Shown here one piece after another: positions 20,340 through 31,734 of a stretch of 60,000 nt of DNA; position 1 is the stretch's first letter; every line of letters starts with the position of its first letter. The DNA is from Takakia lepidozioides (taxonomy: Eukaryota > Streptophyta > Takakiopsida > Takakiales > Takakiaceae), in the NCBI GenBank assembly GCA_030704615.1, contig CM060731.1, positions 70,104,756-70,164,755 of the forward strand. Direction: 5' to 3'. Both the position numbers and the translations under genes were made by a program. Under the pieces are notes generated by a model. The model was not told the origin of the DNA. It searched no databases and saw only the letters and a program-made list of their open reading frames with translations.

Positions 20340-21690
20340 GAAACATCAGTGTTGGTAGTGGAGCTGGATTCTGGCGACTTTATGATAAGTGGCAAGTCTG
20401 GCAACACACATGGACACACAGATGATTGGTGTTGACCCCACCACTGGTGCTCTGCACTACAGAGGGAGGCAGGGATTGGATGTGTTTGCATCAGAAAGGG
20501 ATGCACTACATTTCCTCACTATGTCAAAACGAACAGTGAAAAGCTGTGTCTATGCGAAAGCCATCTTAGGTTATGCTGCTTTGGGAAGCATAGGCTTGCT
20601 TTTACTTGCCACAAAGCTCAGAGTGTCTATACCCTGGAGCTACCATGTGGTGACTGTGTGAACACAGTTGTTGAGAGTCAGTGCGGAAAGATCTCTCTGC
20701 GAAACCCCCAGTATAAAGTAAAGGGAGAGACCAAAAATGTAGCAGATCTGGTGGATAGAGCAATTGACGGCTTGCATTACTTTTGTGAGACAAGGGATGT
20801 GACACGTCCATTTGCCAGCGACGCTTCTGTCGAGCAGCCTGACAAAGAATTTGTGTGGAACTTGTGGTTGTCTTCTCCTTTCAAGGCAATTGGGCTTGAG
20901 CACCACTGTGTGGTTTTCTTACAGGTATGCTCAATCTGTGTGTGACTAGTCTATGTAGACAGGCGTCTGGGATTTGCTGTAGCAGTGCCAAACACTAATT
21001 GTTCGCTCTGTGTATTAGCAGGTGACATCCAGTGCAATTATCAGTGTCGGGTTTACTTGTGTGGGCAGTGAATTAGCATAGGCAGTAAGTTTTTGGTTTA
21101 CTTGTGCGGGCAGGGTCTCGCAGAGTCGCGGTCATTCCCTGATGCCAAGGACCGACAAGTAACAGTGGCACTCACTGCCCGACGGAGCCGTCTGCATCCT
21201 GGCACTCGCTATTTGGCTTGTGGTCTGAACGGAGCATATAGCACTGGTTGGTCACTTCTCCTCTTGCTCTCTATGACTGTGACAGATGAGGGTGGGTTGA
21301 AGAGTGATAGTCTCCAATTGATGTTAGACAGAAACCTGAAATCTTCTTACCTTAAATCATTTGTCTCCGTCCCAGCCTGACAGTCATTGTACAAGAAAAG
21401 TGAGATTTGTGGATTAGACATATCAATGCAGGAGAAAATATTTGGTGAGGAGGATGGCTAGTGCCAGAAGGCTTGGACAGATTCTTTCTAACTTGTTGGT
21501 TTTTCCCATGGCTAGGCAATGAAGTGGAGTGTGAGCAGCTGGTGTGGCCTTCGCAGGTTCCACCTGGATGACCTCTTCCTTTCAGCATCTATTTGTGGCG
21601 AAGAGGGACGGTCCCCATTTGGTGGGGAGCTGAGATCAAGTCTAGCGTTGCAGAAGCGAAATATACGTGTCAGAACAGACCCCTATTTTG
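20340..21690 (+). pseudogene. SAC9-like phosphoinositide phosphatase, N-terminal relic with introns
   Basis: SAC9 is the plant SacI-domain phosphoinositide phosphatase with a WW region. Text that matches its N-terminus in order: SVLVVELDSGDFMI, then THMDTQMIGVDPTTGAL, YAKAILGYAALGSIGLLLLATK, CVNTVVESQ, DGLHYFCETRDVTRPF, FVWNLWLSSPFKAIGL, and (exon 21114-21246) ALTARRSRLHPGTRYLACGLN. A last exon from 21516 encodes NEVECEQLVW and SIYLWRRGTVPIWWGAEIKSS. Introns 20925-21113 and 21247-21515 have GT-AG ends, so this is a DNA-level copy, not a retrocopy. Breaks: frame changes near 20380 and 20633, and TGA at 21569-21571. The similarity stops near 21690, before the catalytic CX5R region, where PPR text begins. 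Confidence 0.8.
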
Positions 21691-21714
21691 ACGCAACAAC
21701 TTATTATTTAGGCT

Positions 21715-22035
21715 ATTTCGTCGCTATGGTGCATGGTTGCATTGCCAAAGCTGGAAATGTACCAGATGTGATTCTGAACAATACCCTTGTGGACATGTAT
21801 GCCAAATGTGGGAGCATTGAGGATGTGGAGGGAGTGTTCAACAATATGGTTGAACGAGATTTGGTGTCATGGAACGCCATGCTTGCAGGTCATCAAGAAT
21901 CTTCGAGTGTGTGGTGACTGCCACACCTCCACCAAATTCATCTCAAAGATTGTTGGCCGAGCAATTGTTGTACGGGACGCTAACCGCTGTCACCACTTTG
22001 AAGATGGGATTTGTTCTTGTGGTGATTACTGGTGA
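21715..22035 (+). pseudogene. PPR-DYW fragment fused after the SAC9 relic
   Basis: Frame 1 encodes [28 protein letters not shown] and [15 protein letters not shown], one PPR unit. A frame change near 21890 leads directly to [38 protein letters not shown] and CSCGDYW, the very end of the DYW deaminase domain. Everything between one PPR repeat and the DYW terminus is missing, so a large internal deletion made this fragment. Confidence 0.85.
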
Positions 22036-22130
22036 AAGGATGTTTTCTTAGAAAGATGTGAGTGTCTTGCTTCATTCATTGATTTGTGTAGCTACTCAGA
22101 CCATCCACCATTTCCTGGGAGTATTGACCA

Positions 22131-22480
22131 TCATGTACTGTTGAGTGCATTTCCTGTGGCATATCCACAGGAAATGATAGTCACGAAAAATCCGCACTCC
22201 CAACCAGAAGGTTGTTGAGGGACAGCTGGAGTCATCCACCGGTACTTTTTGTACACCTCCCCCTCCACACTGCCCTCCGAATCTCCATGAATGACAGGCG
22301 CGATAATCCTTATGAATGGTTCGATGTCCTTCCAGAAATGACACGTTCCATTCAGCGAATCGAGGTGTGTAAATACCTCCGTCACTTTGTCGATGATGCA
22401 CAAGCTCCAGTGAGATCTGCACCAACCAGCATTGACAAACATAAGGGCGAAACAGCACATCAGCATAGTAAAGATCGCCC
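22131..22480 (-). pseudogene. Ulp1/C48-type cysteine protease relic
   Basis: The minus-strand frame reads SHWSLCIIDK (catalytic His position), then FTHLDSLNG (Asp), VPQQPSGWECGFFV (Gln and Cys). Spacing fits Ulp1/SENP-type C48 peptidases. In plants this domain is common in MULE and CACTA transposons as well as in host SUMO proteases; a lone exon-sized fragment in this repeat-rich context suggests transposon origin. The frame upstream (right) degenerates near 22490 in a TTTTTTGTT run. Confidence 0.6.
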
Positions 22481-22489
22481 GGACCATAA

Positions 22490-23580
22490 GACAAACTTCT
22501 CAAGGGTTTTTTTGTTTTTTTGTTTTTTTTGTTTATTTTTTCATGAAGACGGATTGCAACTCTGCAGGACTGGAGGAGCCGACTGGAAACCCGGGGAGGT
22601 GTGGACCATTGCGTCAGAGTAGAATAACCGGGACGATGGCAGAGTGGAGGAACAGCAGATAGGATCATACAGCAGAACACCACGGAGATGACATTGGCAC
22701 CAGAAGAATGATTCAGACTTGTCGACGATGGGCACCAAGATATATCGACATTTGCGTATGTCTTTCCAAATGCCTTCAAGCGTGCTTTGCCGATTTTCTC
22801 CAGAACGCCAGCTCGGTCACTATGCCACCAGGATTTGACGTGTTGCCAGACCCACGGTCCCAGAACTCCTACAGCGCTTATAACATCTGGTGACTGCCAG
22901 AGGCTGTCCCATGTTCAATTTGGCCCCTATAGCCGCTCAAGGCGGGCATAGACATTTCAAATATCCGTGGTCGATTTGAATGGCCACCGTGGCAAAATGG
23001 TTCCATGTATGACGTTTCCACTGCGACGATGTTTCCACCTTGGCAAAAAAGATTCCATGTAAGATATTTTGGCGCGCTTCCGCGCCAGGTTCTGGCGCGT
23101 TTTCTCCCGCCGGGTTCGCGGGCTTCTTTCCTCGCCCATTTCTTCCCCCCAGTTCTCGCAACGTTTCTTACCATCTTGTACGCTTCCAGCAGTGTGCGTC
23201 GATACCCTGAAGCTCACCGATCATGTCCTAGAACAGGTGCTACTTTAATCTTATTCCTCATATCAAGCGGTTCAATATCATCAGACACTTGTTGTACGTT
23301 TGGCAAACGGTCCTCCAGAAGTCCTCCTTTATCCTCGTGATGGTTGCTAGATTCCATAATGAACTAGCAGTCTGAATTGTTGATCTTCGGCTGAGTGCTG
23401 AGTGCGGTCTTTTCCTCAGTTGGTCTAGACAGCTCTTGGAATCAATTAAAGTCCAAGTTTTCAGCTCTTGATCCCTAAACAATCACATTTGTGTGTGGGA
23501 CAGTTAACTTAATCCCTGGATAGTTCACAGGCCACCCCTGTTAGAATCTGCCACTGGTCTAGCAAGGGGAAAGAGTTCAA
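22490..23580. other. Spacer
   Basis: Short open frames on both strands lack recognisable domains. A T/G-rich simple run lies at 22503-22540. Confidence 0.3.
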
Positions 23581-23584
23581 CCCT

Positions 23585-24475
23585 TTGGCTCCCTTGGATA
23601 AACCGATAATGCATTGGATTCAAGCCAACTCTTTCGCCCGAATAGGAAATGGGCAGATCCAAGATCTTCAAATCGACCCTGGTGAATGGGAGAGGAACTT
23701 AGATGGGGCTTGCTCTAAGTTCTTCTCCTACTCAACCAAGAAAACATACAGATCTCTCATCAAAGCAACAGGTCTAACTGCAAAGTGGAATGACAAATGG
23801 AATTTGGAAGGTTTTGATGAAGAGAATAGGGATATTATATGGGGCCTAGTATGGGAAAAAACAAAACCAGCAAAGCTCAGTGCTTTCCTGTGGCAGATCG
23901 CCAACAGGGTCCTTAAAGTTGGACAATTCCTAAACTTCCAGGAGGCCCTTCTTTGTACCTGTTGCCACATTGGAACTATAGAAACGATGGAGCACTGCCT
24001 AATTTCCTGCCAAGGACCAACCCTCATTTGGCCATATATTGTCTCCTTCTATGCAGGTTAGGGCAATCTCCCTGCAAGCAGAGTTGAGTTGCTCCTGAAC
24101 TACAACAAGCAATCTAAATCAGTTGCAAACATCTGCCCAGTTTTTGAAACCCTGAGAGGAGCCACTCTATGGCAATTGTGGAAAGCTAGAAGCTCCTGGT
24201 CTATGCAACATCTTAACTCAACTGTATCTGCTGTGCTTACGAGGATCTTCTTTGAACTCACAGTAGCAGCTAAGTTGGCATGGAAAAAAAATTGTGCAGG
24301 CATTACCAAGAAGCTGGAACGAGAACAGGCTCTCTTGCAGCAGTTCAATTCCACCTGGGGGAGAGGGGATCTCATCTGCTCCTGCAGGGGTCCTGACTCC
24401 TGTGTCTGGCCTCGGCAAATCCCCCCTCAATGGAGGGGACACCGAACCCTCCTCTTCCGCTTCCCCAGAGTTTGA
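23585..24475 (+). mobile_element. LINE C-terminal remnant with zf-RVT domain
   Basis: An open frame to 24061 carries FFSYSTKKTYRSLI, WGLVWEKTKPAKLSAFLWQIANR and CTCCHIGTIETMEHCLISC, the typical zinc-binding region after a plant LINE reverse transcriptase. After one in-frame TAG (24059-24061) the frame continues with TLWQLWKARSSW, the expected tail. This family differs from the 33.8-kb LINE. No RT core is present. Confidence 0.75.
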
Positions 24476-24479
24476 CAAA

Positions 24480-24955
24480 ACGGACATCAACTGGAAGCAT
24501 GTGAGGACCTCCACGAAGACCAGGCTGGACTACAGCTCCTAAATCCCACAACACAGGCTCTACCACATTAAATCTATAGGCTCTTGTTCAGTTTATCTGG
24601 TGTATCAAAACCCCTCGATCATTTAGACTCGTAGTTTCATACCTCGTAGTCTAATGTGTATCTGACCTTAGAGACATCTCTAGGTTAGTTGACGTCATTG
24701 CTCTTAAGTCTCTCACGGAGCCAGTCTGCACTTCTTTAGCTCAGCTAATCGTATTACTCTGACTCAACACAGGGCCAGGTCTCACTTATTTAGCTTAGCT
24801 AATCGTATTGCTCTTCGGGATATCCGTCACGTTTATCGTGAGGCAAGCCTAATGGCGGCCAAAGGCCAACCAAGGGTTTTAATTTTTTCCCTTTAATAAT
24901 CTCAATAAAATTCGACTACAGGGCACCTATCCCCATGTTCCCCCCCCCCAAGAAG
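24480..24955. other. Spacer with short internal duplication
   Basis: Two similar lines, TTAGCTCAGCTAATCGTATTACTCT (24737-24761) and TTAGCTTAGCTAATCGTATTGCTCT (24789-24813), form a short direct repeat. No gene. Confidence 0.45.
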
Positions 24956-25155
24956 AAAAAAAAAAAAAAAAAAAAAAACCTCTTTCATAGTAACCTCGCC
25001 TGGTGGCGCCAAGCACAAGGCTCTAGGACACCGCCCACCTGAATGGGGAGAAGATTATGCCACACCCGACAAGGTAGCAGGATTTGAACCCAGAATCATC
25101 TGATGATTTTGGATGGCACTCAGTGCTCTATCCAACTTAGCTACTGACTGATGGT
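24956..25155 (-). mobile_element. tRNA-derived SINE with T-tail (minus strand)
   Basis: On the minus strand, TAGCTAAGTTGGATAGAGC (box A, 25142-25124) and GGGTTCAAATCCTGC (box B, 25091-25077) have tRNA-like spacing (32 bp). The body runs left to a homopolymer that reads poly-T on the minus strand (24957-24978). The acceptor stem does not pair, so it is not a tRNA gene. A T-tail is a feature of Au-type plant SINEs; target-site duplications were not found by eye. Confidence 0.55.
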
Positions 25156-25259
25156 TCAATATTCTTTGTGTTGCCATTTGTTCAGGGTATTGTAAACGGT
25201 TCTCTCGACGTCTCTTGCGTCATTGCATTTTGCTAAACGAGAGCATTTTTTGTGTTCCA

Positions 25260-28200
25260 AGGGGTCGAAATACAACAAGCAAGATTGGACACGATTTTAC
25301 TAAATGACCTGAAATACCGGGTAAGTAATCTCATCACTCTCTCCACTTCTGTCCGATGCATGCACGCGTCGAGGTCGTTTGTATTGCTTCGCACTGCACA
25401 CGCTCTATGGCAGAACTCTTTCAGAAGACAGTAGTGCTTCGTGCATACTCCCCTATCTCTTTTAATGACGGCTTCAAAAAACTGCATGTTGACCTCAATC
25501 TAGAGGAATTCGGCATACCTCAGGCTGCGCCTATCGATGATCCGGACAACTCGCACCATATCGCAAAGCTTTGCTCTAGACTAAGCTCCCTTGCAGGTGG
25601 TTCAGCTTGCGTTGCGACTCCTTATGTTGGAGCCACAATCTACGCAATCTGTGAGGTGCTCTTTAGTTTCCCTTTCGCACGTGGGAATTGTCAGCGAAGC
25701 AGAAACGCTTGCACTTTATACGTTTTTAAGATTGGAAATCATCTGAACACCAGACTGACCGTATGACACTCTGAAACACACTTTGCACTGGTCTACTCTA
25801 TGTTACCATGTTGACTATGAAGATCAACAGTAAAGTATGCGGAAAACTCCAGCTAGTTTCTGCCAAATTTTTCGCCAGATCGGCTTGTACCAAGTTTTGT
25901 TGTTGTTGCTATAGCAGTATTCTGAATGAATACTGAATGTATAGATCTACATCGATTGGAGACAGGGGGACATGAAGAAAACCTTGGGACATGCAATAAA
26001 CAAAGAGAGAAAGCTCCAGGTTAAACTTTACGAGTTTGGTTCATAGTAGTTCCATTCAGATCCTGCTAATCACATGCCGTGTCTAATCTTTTTCCACGCT
26101 TATATTGTTTTCTAGCGCGGTTATAACGGCCTTAATTCCAAAGGCAAGTCACAGTATCTGATGGCTTCCAATTTCTGGTGAAGGATGTGAAGATATCGAT
26201 TGATAAGGAGGCCGACGACACTGTAACTGCCGGGCTTCTGTTGCGGAAAGCACTGCAGTTTGATCTCCTTTCAGTGCTAATCCAACAAGGGTGGATGGCA
26301 TTGAATGGGGACTTGCTCGTGCACAAGAATCTTGCTTCATGTGATGAGGGGCAACCAGTCGAAGTAATCTCAATGGTAAACACTTGCTATATGACAGCAT
26401 CTTAACGCTTGGATCTGTGAAGTGCTGCTCGCCAAACCTTATAATTTGTTGCTGGGAGTCAAGCCATAGACCCCTGCTAATTAATAGAAAATGCCTGTGT
26501 TATATGAGTGACCATTAACTAGGTTAGGATAAGAATAGGTCAGAAGGACATTTTTTTGCTTGGTTAATCCTGTCCCAGATGGCGTGAAGTTTGAGTAATA
26601 GAGGCCGTACGTGTTATTTGTACGTGCCATAATTATACAGCCAATTCACACAGGTTGTGCAACTTGAGTCCAATGGTCAAATTCTCCTACTCGTATCACC
26701 GGATCTCATTCGCTTCCGGCGCTTTAAGGTAACATGCTCCGAGTTCTGGTATTCCCGCATTTTTCATTATGGATTTTCCTTAGTTCTAGTTTAACGTCAT
26801 AGGATTGACCAGTGGAATGCATCTTTACATAAACAGGCAAATGCATACACCTCTAATACTATTTGCTTGAATGCTGCTGTACTTGGACCTTCCTTGGACC
26901 TTGTGAAGTGTAAGTATATGTTGCTGTGGACCCACCTGGGCAGTACCTGCAAGGGGAAGAGTCTCTCTTTTACTCTGAATTTGGTAGGCGTCATACCTTT
27001 CTATCATGGAATTGTAGGCACATGCAGGACTAAGTAGCTGATTAGTCCAGTTATGTCTTGAAGTTATCAATTCGGGAGCAATTCGGGGCTAAATTAAATA
27101 TTATTTAGAGCTTTGACAGCCATCGGCAAAGCTTTTACAGTGACTAGCTGCTATCTATTACAATATGATGCAAAGGATATGTTCGGGCAGGTGATGTCAA
27201 TTTTGTCCGAAGCTTTGTATCAACTGTTTGAGGACGGATACGAGGTAGACTTGGGGAGTTGGATATTGCGTCAAACAGGAGACACGATCCATGGAATCAA
27301 ATGTTTTGTTGTGCCTATTATGATGGATGGATATGTAGTGGGTAAGATGAAGTTCTTCTGACCAATCTCCATATCTGTAAGATCTGACCAATCTCCACCT
27401 GTATGCTTCCTCAACCTCCTTGCCATACACTACTGTAGCCTAATCTGCAATGCAAAGCAATGTGCTGTGGTTGGTACCTCCATGCCTTTTTTGGTCGTCA
27501 CATGAGTGAAGCACGAACATCAGTCCTTCAGCCAGCTTATTCCACAGTTGCTCCTTTTGACTTCATAACAGCCTTCTAGTGTGTTGAGAGACTTTGGGAT
27601 GGTTGCAAGGTAACCAAGGTAGTGACCAAGTTGGTGTCGTCCGTGACTCACTGGCCAATAGTTAGCTTGATTAGAGAAACTCAAGGGTTGCTGTCATTAC
27701 TGCTTCTGTGGTTATAACAGTTTCTCCCACAATGTAGGCTGCAGTAAGACCCTTCCAGATGATGCCAGGTTTCAAGAATCTCAGGAGCTCTGGCTATACA
27801 AAGTAAATCTCGAATTCTTACTCCTTAGAAGCACTAAGATCTTGCTAATTTACCTTGAATGACATCTCTCTCACCATGTTGCAATGCCCGCTTCGTAAGG
27901 CAAGCTGAATCTCCTGTTCCATGTCCCAGTATGGGCTGGTGTTGCCGGAGAGTTACTTCTACATCAAAGTGTGCTCCACTCTGGACTCACCTCATGAGGA
28001 GGATGGGACATGGACTATGCCAGGACTTTGGTAGGCATTTATCCTCACATTTATCGTAAAATAATTTGCAAATGGTTAATTTATAAGTTCTCTTGGTTCT
28101 GTAGCAGTCCATTGAAGCTACTAGGCATAGAACTTCTTCATGTGTATTTGCGGAATCATGGTAGTAATTGTTTGATTTGTATCAAAACTAAGAATGTCAG

Positions 28201-30674
28201 AGGAATTGTCTTCTCAGGTATCTCAGCACTTTTTAGTTGCAGACTTCCCCGGTTGTTGTTCCTGCCATGAAACTCATTGTCCTTTTTCACTAACAAACAG
28301 GTATCCCTCATGTTGTGTTTTCACACGAGCTGGCCTGATGCCAGTTGCTCCATCCATTCGGTCCTCCAAGGTTGCTTCGGTTCTTGAGCATTTTATAACA
28401 GATGCTCAAGGTTTGAATCTAACTCTTCTCATGGCATATTTGAAAACAGCTATAAGTTCATGTGCTAGATGGTTTGTGAAATAACTTCTGAAACATATGG
28501 ATTCCACGTTCTCTGGCTTGATGGGGCAATGTGATCCATCAAACAATTTGAATGGCTTTCAGGATATATCAAATTTCCTCTAGAGTGTGGGCAGACATCA
28601 GGGTCTCTTGTGACATAGTTTATGCACCATCCTCTCATCTCCTTTGACCCTCACCTTCTGTACAGCCTGGAATTTCTTCAACAAAGGAGGCCTCAGCTTT
28701 GAGGTGCTTCAGCCATCCCACCACTGTGTTTGTTTTTGTGTAGTGTTTTGAAGCTTCTTGAGTGACACTTGTTTATGCAGTCAGGCAGGGAAATACCGTA
28801 GTTTTGGAAAGTTGATAATTCAGGATCACACTGTGTAAAGCTTTGCATGTCTTGCTCTCTGCTATTTGGAATTTATTGAAACCTCACCCATCTGAGTGGT
28901 GTGCTGCATTAGAGTTGCTACTCATTCCCTAGTAAGTTGTCCTGATGCTTTGATTCTGAAAGTGACTTTGGCTGAAAGTTGTCAAATTGCCAGGTTGTTT
29001 CACTTGCTTCCACTTCGACAGAAGCCTCTGCTTGGGTCACTGCCAAAGCAGCACTCACACCCTTATCAGGAAGGAGAGAAAGTCAGATAAGCAGCTCCAC
29101 TGACAGCCGGCCTTCTCAATTTACATCAGCAGCTTCTCTACTTCCAAAGGATATGCTTCGCGACATATCCAGTATGCTCTCACTTAAATTTCCAAAAGCA
29201 TCTGCCACTACTTTGTGTAATGCTTAATAATTCTCTGTTGGGATGTTGGCTTGGAGGAAAGGGATTTCATTACCAAGTATCGGTATTAGAGGTTATGCAT
29301 TGTCAATGTTTCCATTATATTCTTTAGTTCTCCAGGATAATCGACACCGGCAGACACTGTCTGTATCAAGCTCTTCATTCAGTGTCTTCTGCAGCCTAAC
29401 TTCTGCCTTCCTGTTCTACACAGTATCTGCATTAATCAGTTGAGTGTAGTCCTCCCTCTGACTCTCTTTTAGCATGGTTCTGTCTAACGCATTTTTTCCA
29501 TGCTAATGAGTGTTTTGCAGAGTATAGGAGGCCTAAGATTGTTTTAAATGAAGCTACATCAAAGAAGAAGGATGAGAATTCAGAGTATTGTGATGAGTCG
29601 GAGCAAATACAGCGTACTGTTCATGCAAATCTAAAATACTGTGTGCCTTCAACACAAAAGTTGGGTGTGCCTCATTTCACAGCTCGTAAATCTATGCAAC
29701 CTGCTGAATGTCCATCGTATGTGTTACCCAAGAGCACTACTGGAAAGCGTAGGAGAGACTCGGGAGCTCCAACCTCAAAAAAAGCCATGTGTACAGGGAG
29801 TACTCAATCCACTGTTACTGCTGGGGAGACAACCAAACAGACTTCTCACCGTCCACAGGCCTCCGGTAAGAAAGAGATGAAAGGCCCCACAACAACAGCC
29901 ATATGCAACAATGTTGAGGTCCGGTCCACACCTGCTGCTGCTGCTGCTGAGGCTATCAAAAAGCCTGCTGCTCGTCTGATGGCTTCCAGTAAGGCAGAGA
30001 GGGAAGCTGCAACACCCAAAACTATCATACCTATGGAGGCCCAGAGCGCCCCAGCTGATACAAAGGCTGCTACAAGAAAGTCCAAGCGTGGTCCAAGGGC
30101 TGCTGCCACAGAAATTGACAGTACTATGATTGCTGAAAAGGTACCGAATGTTTGTATACACAAAGGGCTAACTCAAATTGCTGCATCAGATTGACAAAGG
30201 TGACATGTTTGAAATCTACCTGTGGCCTCCACTTGTGTGAGTTTCCTTTGAATGATCCAGTCAGGTATGCCACTCATTTCACACCCCACGTCTCCCTTAA
30301 GGGATGCTTGGGCAGTGGGTCGGTACTATGTAGAGGGTTCTCCGTAGTATCTGGGTTCCTTCTATTCACTTAATGAGTGTGTCCAGATTGATCGATGTTG
30401 TTACCACAAAGGACAAATTGTTCTAATATGCTATAAATGATATCTCTAACTCCCTCAAACGGGCAGCATCAGGCCTGGTGCTGTCTCTTACTTATCCTAC
30501 TTGTGTTCTTTTGCATGGCATCTGATTGGTCAGGTCCAAAGCAAGTATGCTGAAGGCAAGCTGAAGGATCTGACAGTCAATGAATTGAAGAACTTTCTTA
30601 GCGCACAAAAGGTCAAGACAAGTGCGAGAAGGAAGGACGAACTAATTGAACGAGTGGTTCAGCTGCTGAAGTGA
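25260..30674 (+). CDS. C18orf63-like (DUF4708) protein with C-terminal SAP domain, multi-exon
   Basis: Proposed exons: 25260-25320, about 25405-25655, about 26125-26375, 26654-26728, 27109-27341, 27738-27802, 27930-28030, 28301-28410, 29521-30140, 30534-30674; most have GT-AG ends. Text that follows animal C18orf63 in order: GGSACVATPYVGATIYAIC; LQFDLLSVLIQQGWM then GDLLVHKNL; QILLLVSPDLIRFRRFK; CFVVPIMMDGYVV joined to AVRPFQMMPGF; YGLVLPESYFYIKV; and PSCCVFTRAGLMPVAPS with VASVLEHFITD. The 620-nt exon is Lys/Ala/Thr-rich and disordered. The last exon encodes GKLKDLTVNELKNFLSAQ..KTSARRKDELIERV, a SAP motif, a DNA-binding helix-extension-helix. The function of the family is unknown. The 5' end and exact splice sites are uncertain, and I assign the family from memory of the human protein. 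Confidence 0.6.
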
Positions 30675-31195
30675 CATGTCTGAGCATACTCTGCTCTAAT
30701 TTGGGGTCGTGACAGGTAGGGGTTGGGTTGTGGAAAAGTATGATCAAGTGTGGAACATGTACTCACCTGTCTGTCGAAAAACTGCACAGCAAAGATCAAA
30801 ACCTCACTCATAGTAGACCGGCTCTTCCATCGTCATGACCCTGCACCCAATTTGAACAGTCTGGACAGGGTACAAGAATGCACAGGTATATTTTCATACC
30901 CAGCAGCCTTTACGTTTGGTCGTTGTTCAAGAATGACTGTATAAACCCAGAAAGACAAGACTTACAAGTAGTTAATAGTCCTTTCTGAAGCCAAGAGATG
31001 AAGGGGGGATCCCTGCAACCTTACGAGTGTGGCTATCACAGACCTATATTCACATGCTGTGCTCCACTAATGAAAAAACCAGGGCAAACCCTGAAATGTG
31101 CCCCTGCCTGTTCAAACCGCCAGCCTTGCTTTGCTGCTAATCGGCCGTAGTAGTGAATTTCAACCTGCACGCACAGCTCCCATCTGCTCAAACAC
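30675..31195. other. Spacer, 3' flank of the SAP gene
   Basis: Nothing recognisable as coding. Confidence 0.3.
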
Positions 31196-31199
31196 AGAC

Positions 31200-31600
31200 C
31201 TTTCTATGCTCGCAAATCAAATTGAGACCATCGCATGAACGGTGAACCCACCCTGTCTTCCGACTTGGGGCGGCGCCCATGCCTTCTCTGATGTCCAAAA
31301 CTTTCACCCCTCCCGACGCTTCCAGCTCAAAGAAGCTTCTCCTTCCCTCTTCTGCGACATCTTCGCCAGCCAGCAGGAATCCTAGCGCTATACCCATTCC
31401 CCCCACTCCCCGCACAGCCTGAACAGCTGCTTCCCTTCTGGACACAAGCTCTCCATCTGTTGTTTCCCACCCCACTTCGCATTGGGATTCTGCCCTTGCA
31501 GAGTTTCGGAATGAGTAACCGTAAACGGAGAAAAGGAGGACAACTGTGATAGCGACAAGGGAAGGAGGCGGGAGAGCATCTTTACAGCCCCGGCAGTCTG
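31200..31600 (-). CDS. Unrecognised coding exon, membrane-anchor-like N-terminus
   Basis: A minus-strand frame with coding character reads SLVAITVVLLFSVYGYSF (a hydrophobic segment), then CEVGWETTDGELVSRREAAV, VRGVGGMGIALGFLLAGED and SGGVKVLDIREGMG, ending at a donor-like AAG/GTCTGTG (exon end at 31200). The upstream frame closes at a TAG near 31614. An overlapping second frame supplies an ATG (MLSRLL, near 31578), so a 1-nt frame error may separate the start from the body. I do not recognise the family and found no downstream exon. Confidence 0.35.
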
Positions 31601-31734
31601 TCTATACAATTCCTTCCAGAGCCAAAGACTTCGGAGCATTGCTTGTTCAGTCGCATCTTCACTTCCTTGGTCTGGTCTAAGGTTTGGTTTTTCTACACAG
31701 CTTGGAAGTCGGAAGATAGTGAATTGCAATGATA

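Noticed and set aside
25077-25142. Functional tRNA gene
   Set aside because: Boxes A and B are good but the acceptor stem does not pair, and a body with a T-tail follows, so a SINE is more likely.
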